From Spinellus fusiger (taxonomy: Eukaryota > Mucoromycota > Mucoromycetes > Mucorales > Phycomycetaceae): a stretch of 64,000 nucleotides of DNA. How positions within the stretch are numbered: the first letter of the stretch is position 1; every line of letters starts with the position of its first letter. The translations under genes were made by a program, and so were the position numbers. Positions 1 to 11,495 of this stretch are shown piece by piece. The notes under the pieces are model-generated. The model ran no database searches, had not been told where the DNA came from, and was given only the letters and a program-made list of their open reading frames with translations. The stretch is taken from positions 372,001-436,000 of the forward strand of contig JALLLS010000024.1 in assembly GCA_025094145.1 (NCBI GenBank). The letters run 5' to 3'.

Positions 1-2063
1 AGCTATTTGTGAAATAGCCTGAAGCCACCTTGGCATCGATTTCAACCCTAATACAAATGAGTTCAGGGTTTGTTTATAGGGTTCTTACCGAGAGTCTGCA
101 GGAATCATATCGTCTGGGATGGGTACACGCTCGACAATAGGAATACCTGATTCAACAATAGCGTCATGTTTCTATGAAGAGAGATGTGGTTAGTACTGTT
201 ACAGGCAAATGCATGTATAGATAAATGGAGAAGTATATATATATATATCGCTGATTTATATAGCATTTGTCAGTGTAAAAAGACATACCATATTTGACAT
301 GGACTAGGGAAGAAAGAGTGAGTGAGTAATGCTATGTGTGTTATCTTATTGATTTACCATCATACGGTCAATTCTCTTGATGCCTAACCAATGCAAAACA
401 TCAGGCATAAGGGCCTGGAAGCGCATATCCTTTACACCAGCAATACACTCTGTTCTCAAAAAGTAGTTATCGGCAGTATCACCACCAGCCTGTCTTTTTC
501 CTAATACAAAATTAAGTACTTGTTTGTTCTATGATGTATAAGAAGGTATACTTACTTGCATTGTACACCAAGTACTTTGTGACTTCACCAAGAGCACGTC
601 CTTCTTTACGGACTAATGAAACATAAAGGAGTAAATGACTGCACTCTCCTACGATGGATTCACTTACAGTAGACAATAACACCTACACCTCCTTGCTGGG
701 CTTGCTTGGCACACTCTTCAATGCCATAGATAAGGTAGGGACGACAGGTACAGATGTCACTGCCTATTGAAGAAATGTAAATACTTGTGTCTAAGTGATC
801 TTGTATACACTTACCAAAGACATCAGAGCCATTACACTCATCGTGGACACGCAGCGTCAGTTTCTTGGAAGTGTCTAACAGTGAGAAGAGGCCGTTATCA
901 ATGGAGCTTACCAGACATGTAGGCTGGATTGCCAAAGATGTAAACACTGATACCACCAATGGGAGGCAAGAACACTTTGAGGTCAGGACGTGTGATAAGT
1001 TCAGGGTACATTCCACCAGTGTCTTCACTAGAGAGAACAACAGAGAAATAAGACATCTTCCAACACACCCACCTAGGGGCACTATACACTATACACTATA
1101 CACTATACACTATACACTATAGGTTGACTTACAAGAGAGCACGACGAAGAAGTCCTTCATCAATACCAAATCGAGCGGCCACACCAGGCAAGTACCAGAC
1201 AGGCTCCACTGCTGCTTTGGAGACAGACAGCTCACCCTTCTGGTTAACAACGATGTTACCATCCACCTGCAGGGTTCCCTTTTGAACACTCATTTCCATT
1301 TCAGCCATGGTCATATGGGCCTTTGTAATAGCAATAGTGGGTCTAGAGTGGACAGTGCTTAGTTCGTCTTGTTCAGAAAAAGATGCTTTTTACCTGACAT
1401 CCAGACCACCATCGTACTCGGACTTAAATACTTGAGGTGCAGTATGTCCCCAGGGATCCAGAGAGACAATCTTGGAGGGATCATACCAGGCAGGATGGGG
1501 TCCCACATGAAAGGTAGGTTCTGTCATGTCAAAGTTGGGGCGGTAGTTACTGGGCAAATCACCAATGGCTACAGCCAAAGCACGGTAGATACAATAGGAA
1601 CCACCATAGGCACCAATGGCATTTCTAATCAGGAGTAAGATTAGGATGGGATATCATTGGAGAGTTGCTTAGATAGCCCCGTACCTCTTCTTGATACTAC
1701 CAGCATGACGAGAAGCAACAATAGGACCTCTTTTCTTGGCATCAGAGGCACCCCACTCCAGGGAAATAGGCTCAATACCATGCTGTCCAGGATAGGCTGT
1801 CCATAGTGAGTCCATGTTTACAGAGGGATGACTTACTTGTCAGAATCACACGCTGAGGGTACAAGGAGGAGCTACTGGATGTACTGGAGCCATTATCAGT
1901 GGTAGCACCCATTGTAGTGGATGTGATGGCATCTGTGGTCTTTGATAGTTCATCCCCATGTAGATTAGATTTCTCTCTCTTATCCACCTATTCTCTCCTG
2001 TATGAATATCTGTCTATCTGTATGTACCTGTGGATGAGGAGAGCCTTGGTCTTGTTCACTCAT
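1..2063 (-). CDS. URC1: URC1, GTP cyclohydrolase II-like uracil catabolism protein (3' end outside window)
   Basis: Multi-exon gene read by joining exons with GT-AG borders. The start is the ATG at 2061-2063 (first exon begins MSEQDQGSPHPQ), spliced in phase to the exon at about 1990. The best signature is RVHDECNGSDVFG joined across an intron to SDICTCRPYL. It forms the C-x10-C-x-C zinc-ligand pattern of GTP cyclohydrolase II, which URC1 proteins share. Other conserved blocks are FHVGPHPAWYDPSKI (about 1500), LPPIGGISVYIFG (about 950) and MRFQALMPDVLHWLGI (about 400). In Lachancea kluyveri URC1 is required for the uracil catabolism (URC) pathway; the exact reaction is not settled by sequence. 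The last visible exon (1-54, VEIDAKVASGYFTNS) reads into the window edge, so the 3' end is missing. One intron contains a CACTATA repeat. Divergent from a UPRTase gene, which supports the pathway call. Confidence 0.88.
1081..1121. repeat. Short tandem repeat (actatac) inside a URC1 intron
   Basis: About five copies of a 9-bp actatacac-type unit in a row, lying between the exons ending near 1062 and starting near 1131 of URC1. It is intronic and replaces the usual pyrimidine-rich intron sequence. Confidence 0.8.
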
Positions 2064-2579
2064 AATAGCTATATCAGACTGTAGCTTGGAAAATAGCAAT
2101 GGCTTGTTGGGAGGAGAGGAGGTCAAAAAGAAAGAAAAAAAAGAAAGTAATTTGTATTAAAACAAAAGGCCCTGCAATGTACCTTGTGGTGAATGATTTT
2201 TATACATGAGAAGGGCAGGTCTATCTTGCTGTCATTTTGCGACACAAGGCAGATTACGTGTCATGCTCTTTCCCTATCGTGGGGATATTATACACTACCT
2301 TAAACTGCGACAAAGAGACGAATAGAACCTTACCAGTGTCACGAGGCATCTGGCTAATAGGTTTCCTATTATGCAGCCCCTAGATCTCTTATTGCGCTTA
2401 ATAAACTGTACCTTTTTTATTATTATTTAATATTTTATATATATATCTATCTATCTATATATATCCATATCCATATCCATATCTGTATCTATATCTATAT
2501 CTCTTATATCTATTTATTATTTATACATAGATTCCCTTTCCATTCTTCTTTTTTCTCTTATTAACTCTTTCTCATAAAA
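2064..2579. promoter_or_regulatory. Shared divergent promoter region of URC1 and UPRTase
   Basis: A 516-bp spacer between two divergently transcribed genes of the same pathway. It has purine-rich runs next to URC1 (2115-2165) and an AT-rich, tatatc/tatcta-repeat stretch (2400-2530) in front of the UPRTase ATG, followed by a pyrimidine-rich leader. I cannot name an operator. Co-regulation by uracil availability is an inference from gene pairing, not from a visible site. Confidence 0.5.
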
Positions 2580-3736
2580 ATGTCCGGAACTCTGATTATT
2601 AGCAAACATCCCATCGTAGCCACCAAGCTGTCCCAGTTACGTGATGTAAATCAATCCTCCAAGGCATTTCGCCAGTTGGTGAGTGAGCTCTCTACTCTCA
2701 TAGGGTATGAGGCTTCTGCAAATGTAGAGACAGTCAGCGGTAAAACTGTAAGTTATTCTTAATCACCCCTCATTGGAGTGCATCTCTAATGATGGTATTA
2801 TAGCTGATGAGTCCCTATGAGTCCTATCCAAGCACTGAATTGAAAGAGCGCATTGCTTTAGTACCTGTCTTGAGATCAGGGCTTAGTCTTGTTGATGGTA
2901 AGATAGAGTCATTGATAGTGGGTGTGGGCGTATGATAGTGGGTGTGGGCGTATGATAGTGGGTGGTATCTGGGCCCTATACACATAGGCCTGTGCATATG
3001 CACACATATACCCATCTGCCCTCCTATCTGCCCTCCTATCTGCCCTTCTATCTACTCAATTACATTAGTGGGTATATAAACCCGAATGGTTTATCCACCT
3101 TTCAATGTGTAAGTTCATCATAGTGACATTGGGAACATCTATTATTTAGGCTTCTTGACATTATTTCCTGATGCACACGTGCTACACTTGGGGCTTTTCC
3201 GTGAAAAGGTAATTTTTGGTACCGTGTGAATTTATGCCAACATCCATGATTAATAACACTAATGTTCAATTGTTATCATCACTGCTATCATCATCACTGC
3301 TAGATCTCCCTCCAACCTGTGGAATACTATAACAAGTTGCCCCATAGCCCCAATGTGGATATGTGTTTTATTCTCGATCCTATCATTGCCACTGGAAATA
3401 CAGCAGTAGCCACTATTAATATCCTGAAAGAGTGGGGAATTCCTGGATCTCAAATTAAATATGTTAGCATTGTGGCGGTAAGTAGATATTCATTGATGAG
3501 GGGTCATATGAGTCTTATATGTGAATCTAGTCTCAGCAAGGTATTACTCAAATTCAGAAAGTTCATTCAGACGTCATAATCTATGTTGCTGGTGTCGATA
3601 ATAAGCTGGACACACAGGGGTAAGTGAGAATAGGAACATTAAAAATGAACCATAGAAATCTGACCCTGTCTCCTATAGCTACATTCGACCAGGCATTGGT
3701 GATGCTGGTGACAGACTATTCAACACCGCCTCTTAA
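2580..3736 (+). CDS. Uracil phosphoribosyltransferase (FUR1/URC6-like)
   Basis: Predicted product converts uracil plus PRPP to UMP. It starts at ATG 2580 (MSGTLIISKHPIV) and runs through several exons with GT-AG introns (donors at 2748, about 2900, about 3478). Family marks are the VPVLRSGLSLVDG block before the second intron, the PRPP-binding loop DPIIATGNTAVATI (3376-3420) and the C-terminal uracil-binding YIRPGIGDAGDRLFNTAS ending at TAA 3734-3736. Total is about 210 residues, normal for fungal UPRTases. The PRPP loop has Asn where most UPRTases have Gly. In L. kluyveri the URC6 gene is a UPRTase of the uracil catabolism pathway, and the head-to-head pairing with URC1 here suggests the same role rather than simple salvage; that is inference. 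Confidence 0.9.
2914..2964. repeat. 20-bp minisatellite in a UPRTase intron
   Basis: Two and a half direct copies of gatagtgggtgtgggcgtat, at 2914, 2934 and 2954. They lie in the intron between the ...SGLSLVDG exon and the FLTLFPDAHVLHLGLF exon. G-rich compared with the surrounding AT-rich DNA. Confidence 0.85.
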
Positions 3737-3953
3737 CCCTTTAGCTGCATGTATTCCCTCCCCTTTTTATTGGGCTTGTCTTTTTGTCTGGCTTCTCTAC
3801 CGCCTTCAATAGAGATCCTTTATAGCAATAAAGGAGACAATATTCCATAGAAAATAAAATACCCCTTTCTATATAGGACAGAACATCACTCTTCCTCACT
3901 CGTCTTTATATAAAGAATGTCTGTTTTCTTTGCTGGAAAGTCATAAAAAACGA

Positions 3954-6900
3954 ATGCACTTTTTACTGCTGACTCTTCTGTTCCTGGAAGTTATATTTCT
4001 ACCAGAATACCTTGTAACTTCAGGTATTCAACACTGAAATAGCATAGAATCAAACTCAGCCATTCATTAGAGGCCTTTACAACGCAATGATGGGAACATT
4101 TAAATGAGTAAGAATTACTCCAAACCTTAAACTGGTATTATTCCAGTCATTTAATTCTTCATTTCTTCCGTCCTTTAATAGAAAGTACAATCTACTGCAG
4201 GATGGTGTCTGTAAGCAGATCAACCAAAGACCAGTCGGTGGCTGGAAAACACAAGAGCCTGATGATTGGGTTTATTACAGACAGCAGCACGGTAAACGAC
4301 AAAACATGGGGTTACTGACAAGTGCACTGACTTGGTATTTTATTTATTTATTTAGCAAATGTCACATTTCCCTCTCGAAATATTGCACTGGAGACTGGTA
4401 AATAAAGAGTTGGACCAGAAAAGACTAACTAGTATTATGTTCTTGTATACAGTGGGGGGTTGTTGTGCTCCTAATCGATTCAAGTCCACTGGATTTGTAT
4501 TTGAAGATGATGGCAGCACTGTAGAAACAACAGGAAATAAAATGGTACGGATTGCTGATGCTCCTATGACCCAGTCTTTGGTTGTTGAGGGATGGTACAT
4601 GAAGCAATTTGTTGATAATGAGTCAGTGGTAAGTCGCTCAATCAATAGACATTCGCTAATAAAAGATACATATAACAATAATAATAATAATAACAACAAT
4701 AATAATAACAACAATAATAATAACAACAACAATAATAATAATAATAACAACAATAATAATAATAATAACAACAATAATAATAATAATAATAACAACAATA
4801 ATAATAATAATAATAACAACAATAATAACAACAATAATAATAATAATAACAACAATAATAATAATAATAATAACAACAATAATAATAATAATAATAACAA
4901 CAACAATAATAATAATAATAATAACAACAATAATAACAACAATAATAATAATAATAATAACAACAATAATAATAATAATAATAAACTCCTGTATACTGAT
5001 GGAATGCTATAGAATCTGACCCTCCTGCCTACCATCAAGTACCCTGACAAACAAGCCCTTCTTTACACACTGGCATTTGACAGAGCCATGATGATTATCT
5101 ATCAGTTTCTGGACATCAACCATCGCTCCACAGGAAGCTATTCTAGTGGAGTGTTACGTGATTCAGATTACATTCCTGATATCACTTTGCCACGCTATAC
5201 TCGCTCAGTTGTATGTGCTACGTAGGACCATACAGTCTGTCTCACACAATGACGATAGGAAATAGCAATCTATGGATCTCGTGCCAATCCTGTATGTTTT
5301 GCCTACATCTATGCTGGCCTGTATGTCGACAGAGCACTGTCACCTATCACCAAGTTCTGCTCACTAGGTAGAGATAGACCATGTGTGTGTGTGTGTGTGT
5401 AGATATCTAACATCATCTTACTATAGCCACCACTAGCCTTCAATACCTTGCCTTGGTGAACTTCATACTAGTACCATGTATATTTACTATCATGGCATTC
5501 ACCTGCAACTTTCGCTTTCCACCGTAAGCCAAGAATACAAAGAAGATTGTTCACTAATAAAATGATTAGACCAATTCGGTTTTTATGTAGACAACCATCG
5601 CATCCTATTCTTCTCTGTGTCTTTGTAATGCTTGGTAATACCAATTTCATAAACTGTCGAGTATTCTACTTATACATTTCAACTATTATAAAGGCTCTTT
5701 TATATTCAGTCAGGCTTGGAACATGATCACCTTTCAAGAAACAATATTTAATCAATGGCTTCCACGAGCAGCAAAACTAGTAGGTAAAGTATCTTTGAAA
5801 ATCATAACACACCTAAGAGGTTGAAAGAGACATCATCTTCTGTTACTATTCTCTTAACCCACTCATTTAGAACTCTTCTTGTCATTCTTTCTTTATGCGG
5901 TATATTTTTATCCAGTGAGTGTTCAATCTTATCCAATGAAAATTCATTAGCTAAAGGTGTTTTTTCTTTCTTTCTTTCTTATCATAGCTTTTCTTATGTT
6001 ACCATGCCAGCTACCGATCTTATGCCGCTAACATTCTTGGTAAGTAAATCTTGTGTTGACACAATGACACAATGACACAAAGCACTAATGCATTGATCTA
6101 CATTGCACTCTGTTTTATAAAACAAGTAGGGGTTTACGTGACACTTGTTCTTTTTACTTTACGCATTGTTGTTGATCTTCCTACCTATGTCATCACTTAT
6201 GCCCGTGAATTACCATTTCTTATCATGAATAGTGTGGCTGCAATATCCACTCTTTTGGCAAATTTTACTGTTTTGGTCTTTTTCTTAGTACGATGCATTC
6301 ATTACCAAGCATGTGACATTTGTCAATACGAGTTTCTACAAGTCCAGGACATTGAAGAAAGATATGTTAAGCATTTATTCTCTAAGAATGAATTCCAGAT
6401 TGTGGTAAACACACACCCTTTTTATTGACTACACTATAGACTAAAATATGGTGCTTATATAATACACACACACACACATTTTAGAGAAAAATATCAAGAT
6501 CCTGGACTAGTAATTTATGGAATCTATGGAAATACAATCTATGGAATGGTGTGCCCATTGAAGTACAACGAAAAAACTTTCAACACTCCTCCTTTTCAGC
6601 TTATTCGAGATATATTTACAGAGTTTTTGGAATGAACGAATTTATTCGGTAGGTAGAAGTATTTGACCTGCCTTTATTAAATATGGATAAAGGATTCCAT
6701 ATCCAGTCAAAATATCATTGACTATATTGCTCTATTGCTTGGGACAGCTGGTAAATAAATATAATTTATATTTCTAATTGTAAGGCTAATATTAGTTTTT
6801 ATTTTTATTTATTTATTTGTTAATATACATATTGACATTGTAGATTCCTGTGCTAACAACACAAATGGTGGGAGTAGGTGGTGCAGTATCGAACCATATT

Positions 6901-8360
6901 TGCTCTTGGTCTCCGTACTTGACTCAATTTCAATATCATCCTGATCCCATGGCCTTTGCTACAAAAGCCTGGATACTAATGAGAATTGCTGTCTATATCT
7001 CAACCTTTGGAGCAGGTGCATGTAAGACAGTAGTAAATATCCAAAACTTTGATATTGATATTTCCAATATCAATCATAGTTAGTATGATATACGCACTTG
7101 GACTTCTTCGTCGAATAACAAAAGATATACTTCGTATTCGAAGAGGTGATTACGGTATATTCAAAGGCAAAAAGAACAATACGTAGGTCTATGTATAAAT
7201 ATAAACATAGACAGATATTTTTATTTTGTTTTATTCTAAGTATATACTTTCTGAAAATAATATTTAGACTTGATTTGGATGATGCCATTCGATTTATGGG
7301 TGTTTGTCTCGGTTTTGGTAATAGATAGACTCACTGGTATAAGCATGTGCACAATACTCATTTGTAATCTATCATATACTTTTAGGAATCACTGGTGGGC
7401 ACTGTTGTTGCTATGGCCATTTTACTTGATAAACCAAGAGACTATTTATTCAAACGTTCTGGCTATGGTAATCTTATACTATTTAAACAAGATGGTGAAA
7501 TATTCAATATCACTTTACTTTTATTTATAGGTGTGTTTTTTGCAAGTTTCTTTGTTGCCTGGATATTCCAATTGATTCAAAAGCGTATTACACGTACTGT
7601 CTTCATTAAACGTGGAACTCGTTTTAGCTTACAAAACCGTTCTCCGTTGCTCCACTATTGGTATTTTATGATGCTCACTTCCATGACTCGGTCCTTGACA
7701 TCCTATTTCCTACGTACACTCAAACTGATCTTAAGATATCCACTTTTCAGTTTAAGAGTGGATAGAAATGCTGAAACTTGGAGTGTTCGACGAGGTGACG
7801 GAGGTAAACATCTATAAGGAGACTCTGTTCTACAATAGCTATGTATAATACTAAGTCTAAACATAATTAGGATTTGTTGGATATATGGGTATGGTATGTC
7901 ATTGTGCAGAAAATACTAAGATACAATGTGTTGACTACTCTTCATGTAGCTGGTGGCTGAAAATGAATACAACAACCCTATCATGCTTGTATTCATTGAA
8001 TGTATAATCCATCATATCTCACCATCAACAAAGAGAAACGTGAATACAGAGAAACAAAGAGTGTGTCAAAAACACAGTAAGGCGATGGGCTTTCAGAAAG
8101 AAAAAGATGAACAAGAATTTTTACACGAGGCACACCCTTTTTCAGAGGTGGTTACTGTTCCTAGTTTGTCCCACGGAATGCAATGTCAGCATAGTGTACG
8201 CGTAAAAAGAGCAAAAACGCGCTGGTTTTTGGCTTATACATTAATCAACAATCCAATGGTATTTATTACTGCTATATTCTCTCTCTCTCTCTATTCTAAA
8301 ATCACTTTATTATAATAGCTTCGAAAATCTCGGATTCGACAAAAGAAAGAAAAAGCATAA
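3954..8360 (+). CDS. STRA6-like multi-pass membrane protein
   Basis: A long gene with many short introns. A likely first exon (MHFLLLTLLFLEVIFLPEYL, a signal-peptide-like segment) starts at 3954, but its junction to the exon at about 4190 is uncertain. Then come a Cys-containing extracellular part (...QDGVCKQINQ..., ...VGGCCAPNRFKSTGF...) and repeated membrane segments: around 5270-5520, 6130-6290 (VYVTLVLFTLRIVVDL and following), 6850-7020, 7300-7560 and 7530-7580. The soluble C-terminal part contains RVDRNAETWSVRRGDGG and LVAENEYNNPIMLVF. It ends LRKSRIRQKKEKA at TAA 8358-8360. The overall plan (N-out, about nine TM segments, conserved loop and cytosolic tail) resembles the STRA6/RBP-receptor family, members of which are annotated in Mucorales. 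Substrate is unknown. A general multi-TM transporter is the main alternative. Several internal splice sites need RNA support. Confidence 0.5.
4675..4984. repeat. (AAT/AAC)n trinucleotide microsatellite in an intron
   Basis: About 310 bp of mixed aat and aac triplets. It sits wholly inside the intron with donor at 4629 (GTAAGT) and acceptor at 5011-5012. The apparent poly-Asn (+) and poly-Leu (-) reading frames of over 200 codons are artefacts of this repeat. Confidence 0.95.
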
Positions 8361-11300
8361 CCTTGCGTTGTGTATTTTTTTAGACATCTACTTTAACAAT
8401 AAGATACGTACGGAGGTTTATAAAGAGATGTTGGCCCCAACTAAAACAAAAGGTGTTATGTAAATTGAATATCAAAGGAAAAGGCTTCTTTTTTTTTAAT
8501 AAAAAAAAAGTTTATTTAGTAGTTTTTAACTATATAGACGTATTTTTTTTCAATTTGACACCAAGCGCCTACTTTTATTTTTGGACTTTTTTTCATGCAG
8601 CCATCATCTCGTGATGTTTTTATTTTTATTATTTTTTTAAAAAAATGAAAAAAATAAAGACATTTCTCCTTAAACCAATAAATTAATATCTCCATCTATT
8701 TCTGATACCTCTTTTTTTTAGATGATCAAGCTTGATTACAAAAATTCTCTCCCTGTCTGTTAAAATCTTGGGACCTTGATGCCATCCATACTCTTTTAGT
8801 GATTTTAGTGAGATAAACCATTTCTGTTCAGCCATAAACTTTGACAGGAAACTATTCTTGTCAAATATTGAGTAAAAAATTAGTTTGTAAAACCATTTTC
8901 TATTCCGGATGTTTCATTTTTTAGCGCACAATATTCACATTATACACAGCTGATACGTGAGAAGAAAAAGATATGTACTGTGTATAATTAACAATTAATT
9001 TAGAATTATTATATGTATTTTTTCTCCTAAAAATTCGTGTTTTATTCATTTCAAGCTATTTATAATTAGTTATGCACAGGCAAAATAAAATAAACGCCCA
9101 CATATTTTCTATAATATATTTCTTTTTTCAATCATATTAAAACAAAATAAAAACAAGAGCCCGGGACCTCTCCATGTTACAGAAAAAAGTCAGCTGTGAA
9201 TATAAAATCTAATCTTAATGGTCTAACTACGTGAACTATTGGTGATTTTGATTTTAGTAAAATATTCAAGCACAATGCCTAAATAAATACAAACTTTCTT
9301 ATGAATAGCAATGAAAAGAAGATACCAAGTAGACTTAGATTTTATGCTCCAAGTATCAATGCACAATATTTTCCAGATCAAAATCACCATCTTCCAAACA
9401 AAAAAAAAGACAAAATTTAAATAAGCTATACCCATCAATGTTTCTAATAGCTATAGTATTGAATGTGTAGAATGACATATGCATGTTCAAATAATTATGC
9501 TTACGAGCTAATGAAGTCTAAAAATATCATATTTATCTTTGATGAGTTCATAGTTGGCCATATTTTATACAACAACTTTCTCATACAATATGCAAAAAAA
9601 AAGAAAAATCCATCACCTTTATAATAAATAATCTTTATTGGAAAGTAAAATGCAAGTAAACTTTTGACACAAAATTACCTCAGCAGTAAAGATACTGTAA
9701 TGGGCTTCACATCAAGACGGCAAATTAGATTGTAAAGGAAATATATTATTTGCTAATCTATTCCTGAAACATATTTTCTCTCCCAGGAATAGAGTAGCAA
9801 AGACTATGAAATGAGTTTAACTTAAGATAGAAGAAATAGTATCATTGCCTTTATTCTAGGCTAATAATCATAAAATATTGGTCTAGCTCCAACGCTTCCG
9901 GTAACCTATACATCTAAACTAAGTAAACATATAAATAATATTCAAAATCTAGCTTGAGCAAAGCCGTTAATCTATCCCAAAAAAAAAAAGGCATGACCTA
10001 TCCGAACTATATACAAAGCGTATTTTTTTATGACTGTCTGACAATTGGCTGTCATTTTAAAAGGCCGGATATATAGTTGGAAAGTTCATGCAAAAACAAT
10101 TAAGAGTGATAAACAAATGACACTGTACCCCTAATATTTATTGTACAGCATAGAGTTGCTTATAAGAAAAAGATTAGTTATAAATGAACATAACGGCTTA
10201 TTATTTAAATTTAACATATTTCTAAATTAGATATATAATCTTTACAAGTATTGTATTAGGTTAGGTACCATTCTTCACCAATGTTTTTATAAAAAAATAC
10301 TTTGCATTTGAATATGATAATGTTTCAACTCCGGAGACAGAACAGTAAAAGAATAACTAAGATACAAAAATGTTTGCCTTTTCTCTCTCTTTAACTTTAT
10401 CACTAACACAAAAGTAGACATCAAAAAGAGAATAGGGGGAAACTTGTTTACATCAATACACATGTTCAATGGTCAATAACATACTTTTGTCAGACACTAT
10501 TTGTTTTAAGATTTATCTTAACTTTTGCTAAATAACATTAAGCAAGACTAAAAGAATATAAAGTAAATAAGAGTAATCAAATGTGGAAGAAAGAGACTTA
10601 TATACAATAACTATGTTTTTAATATTATTTAATTGACATAAAAAAACCTCATGACAACCAAGTCAGTGTGTTGAATTTTAAGTTGAAGAGTTTATTGAAC
10701 ACAAGATATAATGAAAAGATTAATAGTATAAAAAACAGTTGGAATTGCTTATGTATTAATATAGGGTAAAGTCACCATACCTATTTTAAAAAAAAAAGAA
10801 TATTCTTATAGATATCTTTATATGATAAGGATCCAGGGATGTTTCAAATAATTAAAATTAGGCTGAAAACAACATACTGGTATGCAGCAATTTGGATGTT
10901 TGAACACTATAGCTATTTTAGAATGGGCGTATGTAAGACAGCATTTCTTTTGTACATTTAAATAAAATAAATACATACCTGAAGCCTCATGGATACACTA
11001 AACTGTTTATAGATAGAGATATACTCAATGATTTTACATCAAGTATATTTTTAATGTCATTTTTTCAGTTCTAAAAAAATCATATGAATTCAGGCTTTCT
11101 TTTAGCTTTTTTTTCTATTATTATTATTAATAATAATATTTCATGATGCTATGTTGACTCCAAGACAATTGCAATTACTTTTAAGATCGAACTCTTATTA
11201 AATATTCTTTTATTTCTATTAAAAAAAGTTTAGTTAACAGTGTAAAATAAAGGTTGGTATGTATCCTGATATAATGGACAGATAAACCAATATCATAATT

Positions 11301-11495
11301 GGTTAAGAAGGAATGATGTAAATAGCTGGAGACTGTGTTAAAAGTATTATAAATACCTGTGAAAATAATTAGCTAAGATAAACAGTTTATTCTTTGATTT
11401 CTATATCTTACCTAAAAAAATAGACTCAAGTTGACAAAACATACACCATCAGTTCCTGATTCCAATCAAAACATTAAAAGTCTATATTTCAACAA
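8361..11495. other. 3.1-kb AT-rich intergenic region, no gene seen
   Basis: Very AT-rich, with frequent poly-A/T runs of 7-10 bases and frames closed every few dozen codons on both strands. I see no protein motif, no transposon ends and no tRNA-like fold. It is either a long promoter/3' region or relic DNA. Confidence 0.6.

Noticed and set aside
2914..2964. CRISPR-like repeats
   Set aside because: The 20-bp copies are directly adjacent without spacers, sit in an intron, and the DNA is eukaryotic.
4352..5050. Frames of 217 and 232 codons (poly-Asn and poly-Leu)
   Set aside because: They are translations of the (AAT/AAC) microsatellite inside an intron; flanking exons use a different frame.
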